64,000 bases of DNA, from the NCBI GenBank assembly GCA_963623365.1, contig CAVFJY010000006.1:3907-67906 (forward strand), written 5' to 3'. This document shows positions 23,858 to 30,763 of this stretch, in pieces. This stretch comes from UBA2834 sp963623365 (GTDB lineage: Bacteria > Patescibacteriota > Saccharimonadia > Saccharimonadales > Saccharimonadaceae). The notes under the pieces were generated by a model. The model worked only from the letters and a program-made list of their open reading frames with translations, had not been told where the DNA came from and did no database searches. Both the position numbers and the translations under genes were made by a program. The number at the start of each line of letters is the position of its first letter. Position 1 is the stretch's first letter.

Positions 23858-24039
23858 GTACTCATTCGTGAGTACCCGCACCTTAATTCTCAGAGTAATA
23901 TTCACTCACCTTTCGTCTCCTATCGAGCCTTAAGCGCGTTATTGACTAATGCGTTTTATGCTCGACAGGAGCCCAAACTTACCGCCGGTAAGCTTGGAAA
24001 TCATTAGAAAGGGCCTCCCAACACTATGGGGAGGTAACG
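23858..24039 (+). promoter_or_regulatory. long, highly structured 5' leader of the repeat-protein gene
   Basis: About 180 nt without a gene hold four hairpins in order: GTACTCA-(TTCG)-TGAGTAC (23858-23875), CGCGTTA-(TTGAC)-TAATGCG (23935-23953), CTTACC-(GCC)-GGTAAG (23978-23992), and CCTCCC (24014-24019) with GGGAGG (24029-24034). The last one buries the Shine-Dalgarno sequence. The number of stems is like that of a cis-regulatory RNA, but I match no known riboswitch. Confidence 0.55.
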
Positions 24040-24687
24040 GTGAAAACCATGGAAAAGACCCGTGTTGAACAGCCCAAGACCATCATTTATGTAGCGCCTG
24101 ATGGCAGCCACATTGTCAAGCCGAAGGAAGAGCCTAGCACATCCGACATGGTCATTAAGAGCTACGACAACGAGCTCATAATCGAGTCGACTGTCGATGG
24201 CTGCATCTCGACCGAACCCCAGCGTACTAAGGTCAGCACGCTGGTCGGTGATTGGCTGGGCAAGAGGCGTCGTATGATGTCCTCTGCAAAGGGAGAGTTT
24301 CGCATCCGCGAGATTATCGTGGATAGCGATGGCTACCCTACGCCGATGCTGATCATCAAGGCACCGTCTGGGCGTCCGAGTGACACTCAGCTCAATCGTG
24401 TCGCAAGACACGCGATTGAGTGGCTGAATGCTACCGGTTGCGCCAAGGCCGAAGACCCGAAGGATCCTGAGCCGAAGCCCGAGCCGAAGCCCGAGCCGAA
24501 GCCCGAAGAGCCGAAGCCTGAGCCGAAGCCTGAGCCGAAGCCCGAAGAGCCGAAGCCCGAGCCGAAGCCCGAGCCGAAGCCCGAAGAGCCGAAGCCCGAA
24601 CCTTCCCCGAAGTGGGACGGGATTCTCTGGGACCCCAACAAGTCCATTGACGAGAATCTCGACCTCATCATGGGCAAGGAGGATTAA
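24040..24687 (+). CDS. orphan protein with Glu-Pro-Lys-Pro repeats, 215 aa
   Basis: Residues 1-135 form a small alpha/beta domain that I do not recognise (IIYVAPDGSHIV, then REIIVDSDGYPTPMLII). Residues 144-188 are three exact 13-residue units EPKPEPKPEPKPE plus a partial one, an extended polyproline-like stalk. A conserved-looking tail follows (WDGILWDPNKSIDENLDLI). No signal peptide is seen, so the stalk may be intracellular. Start: GTG 24040 with GGAGGT 4 nt upstream; the ATG three codons later is the alternative but lies 13 nt from that site. Codons favour G endings. Confidence 0.8.
   Translation: MKTMEKTRVEQPKTIIYVAPDGSHIVKPKEEPSTSDMVIKSYDNELIIESTVDGCISTEPQRTKVSTLVGDWLGKRRRMMSSAKGEFRIREIIVDSDGYPTPMLIIKAPSGRPSDTQLNRVARHAIEWLNATGCAKAEDPKDPEPKPEPKPEPKPEEPKPEPKPEPKPEEPKPEPKPEPKPEEPKPEPSPKWDGILWDPNKSIDENLDLIMGKED
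24469..24603 (+). repeat. 39-bp tandem repeat coding for EPKP units
   Basis: Three consecutive 39-bp units (24469-24585) and a partial fourth encode the Pro-rich stalk. Copies differ only by a few C/T third-base changes, so the array is recent or kept uniform by slippage. Confidence 0.9.
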
Positions 24688-24729
24688 TTCCATCGCTACA
24701 AATTAGCGCAACGCTCTGAGAAATCCATC

Positions 24730-24760
24730 AGCCACGCTTGAAAGGAGCGTGGCTTTCTCT
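24730..24760 (+). terminator. Rho-independent terminator of the repeat-protein gene
   Basis: AGCCACGCT (24730-24738) pairs with AGCGTGGCT (24746-24754); TTCTCTT follows. Confidence 0.85.
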
Positions 24761-24834
24761 TGCATTCTTTTCCGACGTCTCTTTTTCCTTATCTCAAAAT
24801 CTTGTATAATACCCTCCATAACACGGAGGTTTTT

Positions 24835-25605
24835 ATGAAAAAAGTACTAGCATTTGACGTCGACCAAACTCTTAACATCGCCAAGACTCCTATCCCTCCT
24901 GAAATCGCCGAACTACTCACTCGCTGTCTCGACCATTTCGAAATTTGCCCAATTTCCGGCCAAAAATATGACCAATTTATTTTCCAAATCGTCAACCAGC
25001 TTAAAAATGCTACTCCAGAACAACTCAGTCATCTGCATCTTTTTGTTGCTCAAGGCACTCAATATTATCGTTTCGACGCCAAGCAAAAAGCCTGGCAACA
25101 AGTCTACAGCTACCCGCTTACCGACCAGCAGGTCGAAGAAATCACCAACGCCATCGAAACTGCCGCCAAAGAACTTGGTTATTGGGAAGCCGACCAGCTT
25201 GCCGCCGGCGACGAAATTATCGAAAACCGCCTCAGCCAAGTCACCTTCTCTGCTCTTGGCCAAAAAGCTGGCACCGAAGCCAAATACGCTTGGGACCCTG
25301 ACCACAAAAAACGCACCGCTATCGTCAAGCGCGCCAAAGAACTCGCGCCGGCTTATGATTACGAAATTGGTGGCACTACCTCCATTAACGCTATTACCCC
25401 AGGCATGAATAAAGTCTTCGGCATGACCCATCTCATGGAAGAGCTCAAAGTTGCTAAGCAAGACATTCTTTACTTTGGCGATATGACTCAACCAGGTGGC
25501 AACGATTATCCTGTCGTCCAAATGGGCATCGACACAATCACTGTTCGCAGTCACGAAGATACTGCTTATGCCCTGCGCGGCATTCTCGGCCTTGTTCAAA
25601 AATAG
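24835..25605 (+). CDS. HAD-IIB phosphatase, phosphomannomutase-like
   Basis: Protein of 256 aa of the HAD superfamily: motif I FDVDQTLNIAKTPI with two catalytic aspartates, motif II around CPISGQKYDQF, a cap domain with RLSQVTFSALGQKAG, and motif IV YFGDMTQPGGNDYPV. The cap and the INAITPGMNKVFG stretch recall eukaryote-type phosphomannomutase (PMM). It may isomerise hexose phosphates or simply be a sugar-phosphate phosphatase. CGGAGG lies 5 nt before ATG 24835. TATAAT at 24805-24810 gives a short leader. It is followed by leaderless genes and so probably stands alone. Confidence 0.78.
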   Translation: MKKVLAFDVDQTLNIAKTPIPPEIAELLTRCLDHFEICPISGQKYDQFIFQIVNQLKNATPEQLSHLHLFVAQGTQYYRFDAKQKAWQQVYSYPLTDQQVEEITNAIETAAKELGYWEADQLAAGDEIIENRLSQVTFSALGQKAGTEAKYAWDPDHKKRTAIVKRAKELAPAYDYEIGGTTSINAITPGMNKVFGMTHLMEELKVAKQDILYFGDMTQPGGNDYPVVQMGIDTITVRSHEDTAYALRGILGLVQK

Positions 25606-25629
25606 CTGAACTCATGCTAAAATAAGCAC

Positions 25630-26139
25630 ATGCAGCAACACCTTTTCGCACGCATTTGTCGTGTCCTTGGGCGCTTCTTCTTGTGCATTGGCACCATTTT
25701 CGCCACCGGCTCACTCCTCCTCGCTTTCGCGCCTAGTCTTTTTCGCCTCGACCATTCTCCCGAAACTGTCCAATATTATTCCCTTAATAATTTCTTCTCT
25801 AGCGGCTGTACGACTAACTCGATGGACGCCACTAATGAACCTGCCCTACTCATCCTCGGTCTTATTCTTTCGCTTGCTATCCTGATGATTTTTGTGCTCG
25901 CGCTCAAACATTATAATCACAATATCCGTCACCTCATCGCTCGTCTTGCCGCCCATCTCAGGCTCAACATTCATGTCGCCGAGCTCATCATTACTACCCT
26001 CATCTGGGGCATTCTTGCCATCGTTACCCTTGCCTTTCTCCCCATCTTCGCTATCCCCGCTCTCGCCGCTCTCATCATTAATAATCTTCTCTTCATTTTC
26101 GCTTGGACCGCCTACGGTTGTCCTATCTATGTCCTCTAG
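25630..26139 (+). CDS. integral membrane protein of unknown function
   Basis: I do not recognise this 169-aa protein. Four hydrophobic segments are seen (about 10-32, 69-90, 118-137 and 140-160), with an extracytoplasmic loop between the first two containing Cys60. Pairs of basic residues lie on the cytoplasmic side (HYNHNIRHLIARLAAHLR). TGC-TAAAAT ends 6 nt before the ATG, so it is probably leaderless. It sits between the HAD gene and tpiA, both separately promoted. Confidence 0.72.
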   Translation: MQQHLFARICRVLGRFFLCIGTIFATGSLLLAFAPSLFRLDHSPETVQYYSLNNFFSSGCTTNSMDATNEPALLILGLILSLAILMIFVLALKHYNHNIRHLIARLAAHLRLNIHVAELIITTLIWGILAIVTLAFLPIFAIPALAALIINNLLFIFAWTAYGCPIYVL

Positions 26140-26174
26140 TCGCCCATTTTAGCCGCTTATGCTAAAATATAGAC

Positions 26175-26969
26175 ATGACTAGTCCTCGAAAAATTTATAT
26201 CATCGCGAACTGGAAGATGAACTTCACCCCAGGTGAGTCCAGTCTTTACTTACATCGCTTAAGCAACCGCATTCAAGCTTCTCGCAGCGTGCAAGTTGTC
26301 TTAGCGCCATCGACTGTTGCCCTGCAACCACTTTCCCTGCAAGTCAACCGCCGCCAATTTAAACTCGCCGCTCAAAACTTCTACTGGCGCGATTATGGTG
26401 CCTATACTGGTGAAACTTCCGTTAGCCAAATTCGCAGTTTTGTTGACTATGCCATTGTTGGCCATTCCGAACGTCGTTATGTTTTTCATGAAAGCGAAGA
26501 AGATATCGCCCAAAAAGTTGCTGCCGCCATTCGCAACGGCCTCACGCCCGTGCTCTGTATCGGCGAAACCGCTCTCGAGCGCAAAGACGGTGAAACTGCT
26601 ATCGCGATTTATAATCAACTCACTAACGGCCTACACGAAGTTAGTAAAGAGGACATTTCCAAAGTTATTATCGCTTACGAACCAGTCTGGGCAATTTCCA
26701 GCAATAAAAATGCTCGCCCTGCGCGTCCTGCCGATATCGCCGACGCCGAGCAAATTATTCGTCAGCACATCTCTAAGCTCTATAACAAACAAATTGGCAT
26801 GGATATCGCCGTGCTCTATGGCGGCTCCGTCAATGCCGACACTGCTGGCGGCTATCTCGACATTCCAGGTATCGATGGCCTGCTCATCGGCAGCGCCAGT
26901 TTGATAGGTGATTCATTTTGTGCTATCGTAGAAACAGCAAAAGGGAAAATTAATGAGCGACAATATTGA
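26175..26969 (+). CDS. tpiA: triosephosphate isomerase
   Basis: Glycolytic enzyme of 264 aa that interconverts dihydroxyacetone phosphate and glyceraldehyde 3-phosphate. The catalytic residues are intact: Asn12 and Lys14 (ANWKMN), His97 (VGHSERR) and Glu169 (AYEPVWAI). The phosphate loop LYGGSVN is present. TGC-TAAAAT ends 6 nt before the ATG, the same arrangement as the gene before it, so it is probably leaderless. The downstream gene overlaps by 17 nt. It supplies the substrate for the gap-encoded enzyme at 46,092. Confidence 0.96.
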   Translation: MTSPRKIYIIANWKMNFTPGESSLYLHRLSNRIQASRSVQVVLAPSTVALQPLSLQVNRRQFKLAAQNFYWRDYGAYTGETSVSQIRSFVDYAIVGHSERRYVFHESEEDIAQKVAAAIRNGLTPVLCIGETALERKDGETAIAIYNQLTNGLHEVSKEDISKVIIAYEPVWAISSNKNARPARPADIADAEQIIRQHISKLYNKQIGMDIAVLYGGSVNADTAGGYLDIPGIDGLLIGSASLIGDSFCAIVETAKGKINERQY

Positions 26970-27810
26970 TTACGCTGAACTAGACCGAGCTGTAAACGAA
27001 GCGATCAAACACCGCTCCACTTCTGTTCAATCTTCGGTTAAAACTGCCGTCAAACCAGTCACTAAGGCAAAGCCTGTCGCCAAGACCGCTTCTCGGCCAG
27101 TCGCCAGGACTATTTCCCAATCAATTACTGCTAAAGCTGCACCTACTCGTCCGCATGGTCAATTTATGGACATTATGTTGCCACGCGCTACTAAACCTGT
27201 CGCCAAAACCACGCCTCGTCCTGCCATCAAACCACTTGCGCGCACTACTACCCCGCCAATCGCAACTAAAATTACCACTGCGCCTCGCCCGGCCATTACT
27301 ACACGTACCGCCAAAGTTGCCGCCGCTGCGCCACGTGCGTCACGCCCTAGTGTTGCTACCCAAATTCAACAACGCCAGCAACATCTCGCTACGCAAACTC
27401 ATCAAGCTCCGCGTCCAACCGTGCAGCCGCTTTCTCCTGCCACCAAAGCCCCTGCTCGTACCCCAATCGCCACTCAGGTTCCAAGCAACGCCGCCAAGAC
27501 TGCTGCGCCTAATGCGAACAACTATTCTCTCGGCGTACGTTCTCCTTTCATTACTAACACCAAAGTCGAAAAACGCCCGCTCGGCACCGACATTCCTGAA
27601 ACCGCCACCTCTGGCATCCACAGTACTAAGAATATTTACAGCGCCAAGTCACCAAGCAAATCCACTAAAACCGCCAAAAAACATCTAGTCACCGAAGCGC
27701 CCAAAAAGCATTCTGGCTGGCTTTGGACTCTGCTTGTCTTGCTTGTCATTGTTGCCGGTGGCGGACTCGGCTACCTTGCCTATATCTTGGTCTTTGCCAA
27801 TCAGTTCTAA
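26953..27810 (+). CDS. Ala/Pro/Thr/Lys-rich tail-anchored protein
   Basis: Protein of 285 aa. Residues about 20-190 are low complexity: basic, rich in Ala, Pro, Thr and Lys, with loose KPVAKT/RPAIKPLART repeats. A Lys-rich linker leads to one C-terminal membrane helix (WLWTLLVLLVIVAGGGLGYLAYILV) with almost no tail. It therefore has its bulk in the cytoplasm if tail-anchored; the charge would suit binding to DNA, RNA or the pilus base, but nothing specific is shown. AAAGGGA precedes ATG 26953. It overlaps tpiA and is cotranscribed with it. Confidence 0.72.
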   Translation: MSDNIDYAELDRAVNEAIKHRSTSVQSSVKTAVKPVTKAKPVAKTASRPVARTISQSITAKAAPTRPHGQFMDIMLPRATKPVAKTTPRPAIKPLARTTTPPIATKITTAPRPAITTRTAKVAAAAPRASRPSVATQIQQRQQHLATQTHQAPRPTVQPLSPATKAPARTPIATQVPSNAAKTAAPNANNYSLGVRSPFITNTKVEKRPLGTDIPETATSGIHSTKNIYSAKSPSKSTKTAKKHLVTEAPKKHSGWLWTLLVLLVIVAGGGLGYLAYILVFANQF

Positions 27811-27822
27811 ATCTGCTATAAT
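27794..27822 (+). promoter_or_regulatory. promoter of the tRNA-His/tRNA-Gly unit
   Basis: -35 TTGCCA (27794-27799), 17-bp spacer, -10 TATAAT (27817-27822) preceded by TGC. The -35 lies in the last codons of the previous gene. Confidence 0.75.
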
Positions 27823-27825
27823 CTA

Positions 27826-27858
27826 GACACGCCAATCTGTTTTGGCGTGTCTCTTTTA
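27826..27858 (+). terminator. hairpin: terminator of the tpiA unit and 5' end of the tRNA precursor
   Basis: GACACGCCAA (27826-27835) pairs with TTGGCGTGTC (27842-27851), followed by TCTTTTATTT. The tRNA promoter would start transcription inside this hairpin. Confidence 0.7.
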
Positions 27859-27861
27859 TTT

Positions 27862-27939
27862 GGTGGGTATAGCTCAGCTGGTTAGAGCGTCGGTTTGTGG
27901 CACCGAAGGTCGGAGGTTCGAACCCTCTTACCCACCCCA
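27862..27939 (+). tRNA. tRNA-His (anticodon GTG)
   Basis: A 78-nt sequence including the extra G at -1 paired with C73, the histidine identity pair. Anticodon stem TCGGT/ACCGA with loop TTGTGGC, T-loop TTCGAAC, encoded CCA. Confidence 0.96.
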
Positions 27940-27948
27940 TACCATTCC

Positions 27949-28023
27949 GCGAGTTTCATATAACGGTTATTATGTGAGTTTTCCAAACTCAACACGAGAG
28001 TTCGACTCTCTCAACTCGCACCA
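27949..28023 (+). tRNA. tRNA-Gly (anticodon TCC)
   Basis: A 75-nt cloverleaf: acceptor GCGAGTT/AACTCGC, anticodon stem TGAGT/ACTCA with loop TTTCCAA, T-stem GAGAG/CTCTC, encoded CCA. The D arm is AT-rich but matches the layout of bacterial tRNA-Gly(TCC). It is 9 bp from tRNA-His and cotranscribed with it. Confidence 0.93.
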
Positions 28024-28032
28024 AATATAATC

Positions 28033-28057
28033 ACGACCCCCGCGGTCGTCTTTTTTT
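28033..28057 (+). terminator. Rho-independent terminator of the tRNA pair
   Basis: ACGACC (28033-28038) pairs with GGTCGT (28044-28049), followed by CTTTTTTT. Confidence 0.9.
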
Positions 28058-28073
28058 AGATGCAAAAATTCCA

Positions 28074-28102
28074 TGAAAAAACTCCGGCAAACCGTCGGAG
28101 TT
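28074..28102 (-). terminator. Rho-independent terminator of the archaemetzincin-like gene
   Basis: On the minus strand AACTCCG pairs with CGGAGTT, followed by a run of Ts. Confidence 0.85.
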
Positions 28103-28125
28103 CTTCGAATGTTTCATTTTTTTCT

Positions 28126-28827
28126 TCATCTATTTGCGCTCGCCACTACGCGTTCGCGTCTGTGACTATACACATTCACTCCGCGCCCCTCGCTCGCTTC
28201 ATAATTCAGCTTAAAGCGATTCAAATCCGCCAAGCACTGCGCACAAAAGCAATTTCGCGCATCCTCTTCGCGCACCGCTTTCAGCAGTTCCGCCAGATTC
28301 AGCGTTTGTCGCATCGAACAACGCGGATTCGTACAATGCTCGCCCAGATTCATTTCCGTATGACCACGGTTCAAATCGCGCGCGCAGGCAAAGATATGCC
28401 CCAGTTCATGGCGCAAAGTGCGACGAATACAAGCCGACAGTGTCGCCTTATCTAAATGTCGATAACGCGCCACACTTTGCACTGTTACGCGTGCATTCAT
28501 GCGCGCCGCCCCGAAGCACCAATTTGCACCGTTAATATACAAATCTTGCCCCGTAAACAGCACCATTGCGCCAGGCTCCACCCATGCGCTCATTGCGTCC
28601 GCCATCATCGACAAAATATTTGTGGCATTTGCCTGCCCCTTACGATTATGTGGCGCAAAATACATCATTAAATCGGCGCTTTTATAGCGTCCAAACTGCC
28701 ACGTATCTGTACCATAACAGATTACTTCGCAGTTAAACATCGCCTCCGTTTCACGCATTCCCGCCATAATCGCTTTCTGCTCGACCGGACGCACACTGCT
28801 GTCCCAGCAAATATATATTGGAAACAT
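28126..28827 (-). CDS. archaemetzincin-like zinc metalloprotease with an insertion in the active-site motif
   Basis: Protein of 233 aa. The middle matches the peptidase M54 family: LFTGQDLYINGANWCFGAAR corresponds to the family's D-x-Y...FVFG-x-A strand, and TVQSVARY to its next strand. The zinc site starts with His140-Glu141-x-x-His144, but the third ligand expected ten residues after His140 is displaced; HC...C-S-M (164-172) and CAQC (195-198), the typical second half, follow about 14 residues late. Family knowledge: M54 enzymes carry an extra Cys4 zinc site and have few known substrates. No signal peptide, so cytoplasmic. Promoter P6 and a terminator make it a single-gene unit. Confidence 0.82.
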   Translation of the reverse strand: MFPIYICWDSSVRPVEQKAIMAGMRETEAMFNCEVICYGTDTWQFGRYKSADLMMYFAPHNRKGQANATNILSMMADAMSAWVEPGAMVLFTGQDLYINGANWCFGAARMNARVTVQSVARYRHLDKATLSACIRRTLRHELGHIFACARDLNRGHTEMNLGEHCTNPRCSMRQTLNLAELLKAVREEDARNCFCAQCLADLNRFKLNYEASEGRGVNVYSHRRERVVASANR

Positions 28828-28881
28828 TCATTATTTCCCCCTTTCAAAGATCTTTGGCACAAAAAACGCCCCAATATCTCT

Positions 28882-28910
28882 ATTATATCACAAATCGCCA
28901 AAAAAGTCAA
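28882..28910 (-). promoter_or_regulatory. shared-type promoter P6 of the archaemetzincin-like gene
   Basis: Minus strand: -35 TTGACT (28905-28910), spacer TTTTTGGCGATTTGTGA (17 bp), -10 TATAAT (28882-28887). It gives a leader of about 48 nt with AGGGGG 9 nt before the ATG. Confidence 0.83.
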
Positions 28911-28999
28911 TAGATATACCATTACCGCCCCCATTAAACTACCGTCCTCCACTTAAGCACCACATCCAGCCGTCGCGTCCTGCCAAACCAACAAAGCGA

Positions 29000-30760
29000 C
29001 TAAGCCAAATCCGACGCCACCCGGTTCACTTCCTCGAAGGTCGTCAAGCCCGTCAACGCTTTCAATACGCCGTCCTGCCGCATCGTAATCGCCCCCTTCA
29101 TCTTTGCCACCCGCATAATATCGCCCGACGTCGCATGCGCCACAATCAATTTCTGAATATCTTCATCTACCGAAATCGTCTCATACAAACCCGCGCGCCC
29201 TTTATATCCACCAGGCGTTTCTTCCGAATCAATCCCTTTCACTAGCGTATAGCTCTTCGAATTTGCTACCGGTAAAGTCCCATAGCCCAATTTCTCGCTC
29301 ACTGCTGGCACATCACCTTGCGACTGCGGCAATAAGCCTCCCACTACTTGTCGAATCGCATTCGTCTCCAAATCCGATGTCTGATAACTCTCACGCCGCT
29401 CCGCCACTCGTCGTACCAAGCGCTGCCCAATCACCGTATTCAACGTCGACGCAATCAAAAACGGCTCAATTCCCATATCCAGCAAACGCGGCATAATACC
29501 TGCTGCTGAGTTCGTGTGCAATGTCGAAAACACCAAATGCCCCGTCAGTGCCGCCTGCACCGCCAGGTTCGCCGTTTCGCCATCACGAATCTCCCCCACC
29601 ATTACTACGTCTGGGTCCTGACGCAAAATCGAACGCAAGCCCGACGCAAAGGTCAAACCCGCATCATTATTAATCTGAATCTGGTTCACACCATCCATCT
29701 TATACTCGACCGGATCCTCAAGCGTCACGATATTAATTTTCTCATTCTTAATCTTCTTAATTAGCGCATATAGCGTCGTCGATTTACCCGAACCCGTTGG
29801 GCCAGATGTCAGAATCATTCCGTTTGGTTTAGAAATCCCTTCCAACACATCCGCCAGCGCACGCCCCGTCATCCCCATCTTCTCGACTTCCATCGACGTA
29901 CCCGACTTATCCAACAGACGAATCACCACTTGCTCGCCCCATACGACTGGCGACGTCGCAATACGCAAATCAATTGCATTATCATTCACCACCACCGCAA
30001 ACTGGCCGTCCTGCGGAATCCGATGCTCATCAATTTTCAACTTCGCCATAATCTTAATCCGCGACACTAACGCCGCCTCAATCGATTTCGGCAATTCCAT
30101 CGTTTGGCGCAGCACACCATCAATCCGCATCCGAATTACCAAGGATTTTTCCAAAGGTTCAATATGGATATCCGATGCCTTCGATTTCGCCGCATAATCC
30201 AAAATCGACGACAACGCTTTCGAAATCGGCGAATCTTGCGTAATCGTCTGCGCCACCTCGCCCGACTGCGACCGCATCGCCTCTTCCTCGCGTTGCGCCG
30301 CCTTATCGACATCCTTCAAATCCGCTACATAATGCATCAAGGCATTTTCAATCCCTGCCGCCGATGTCATAACCGTCCGAATTGGCATTCGCACCAGCGT
30401 CGAAATATAATCCGTCCGCTGCACGTTTGTCGTATCCAGCATCGCCACCACTAACATACCCGCCTGCATTCCCAACGGAATCGTTTTCGATCTCGCTGCC
30501 ACATCCTGCGGAATCTTCTGCAATACCTGCTTATCGAACTTTACGCCCCGAATATCATAATACGGAATATTCAGCACCTTCGCTGTCGCGTGCTGAATGC
30601 AATCATCTGTCGCAATATTCTTGCTCTTCAGCACTGCCAAAACCGGCTGGCCGCTCTTCGAGACCTCATTATAGGTCTTTCGCACCAAGCCAGCATCAAC
30701 CAAGCCATTCTCAACCAAGAGACTTACGACTTTATCTTGCGTCTCCTTATTTAGGAGCAT
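29000..30760 (-). CDS. pilB: type IV pilus extension ATPase
   Basis: GspE/PilB family motor of 586 aa. N-terminal MshEN-type domain (1-150), linker, then the ATPase: KASDIHIEP, Walker A GPTGSGKST, Asp box TLEDPVEY, Walker B-like VVMVGEIRD, His box STLHTNSA. The tetracysteine zinc site found before the C-terminus of most PilB/GspE proteins is missing; that stretch reads RRVAERRESYQTSD. Final gene of pilM-N-O-orf-pilB. GGAGG lies 8 nt before the ATG and overlaps the previous stop codon, so the genes are coupled. No clear terminator is seen in 28,911-28,999. Confidence 0.95.
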   Translation of the reverse strand: MLLNKETQDKVVSLLVENGLVDAGLVRKTYNEVSKSGQPVLAVLKSKNIATDDCIQHATAKVLNIPYYDIRGVKFDKQVLQKIPQDVAARSKTIPLGMQAGMLVVAMLDTTNVQRTDYISTLVRMPIRTVMTSAAGIENALMHYVADLKDVDKAAQREEEAMRSQSGEVAQTITQDSPISKALSSILDYAAKSKASDIHIEPLEKSLVIRMRIDGVLRQTMELPKSIEAALVSRIKIMAKLKIDEHRIPQDGQFAVVVNDNAIDLRIATSPVVWGEQVVIRLLDKSGTSMEVEKMGMTGRALADVLEGISKPNGMILTSGPTGSGKSTTLYALIKKIKNEKINIVTLEDPVEYKMDGVNQIQINNDAGLTFASGLRSILRQDPDVVMVGEIRDGETANLAVQAALTGHLVFSTLHTNSAAGIMPRLLDMGIEPFLIASTLNTVIGQRLVRRVAERRESYQTSDLETNAIRQVVGGLLPQSQGDVPAVSEKLGYGTLPVANSKSYTLVKGIDSEETPGGYKGRAGLYETISVDEDIQKLIVAHATSGDIMRVAKMKGAITMRQDGVLKALTGLTTFEEVNRVASDLA

Positions 30761-30763
30761 GTC

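Noticed and set aside
24469..24603. Possible CRISPR array in the tandem repeats
   Set aside because: Units are contiguous without spacers and code for protein in frame.
24004..24693. 229-codon frame antisense to the EPKP repeat gene with a Gly/Leu/Phe repeat
   Set aside because: The repeat is the reverse complement of the Pro-rich stalk. The plus-strand gene has promoter, leader, ribosome-binding site and terminator.
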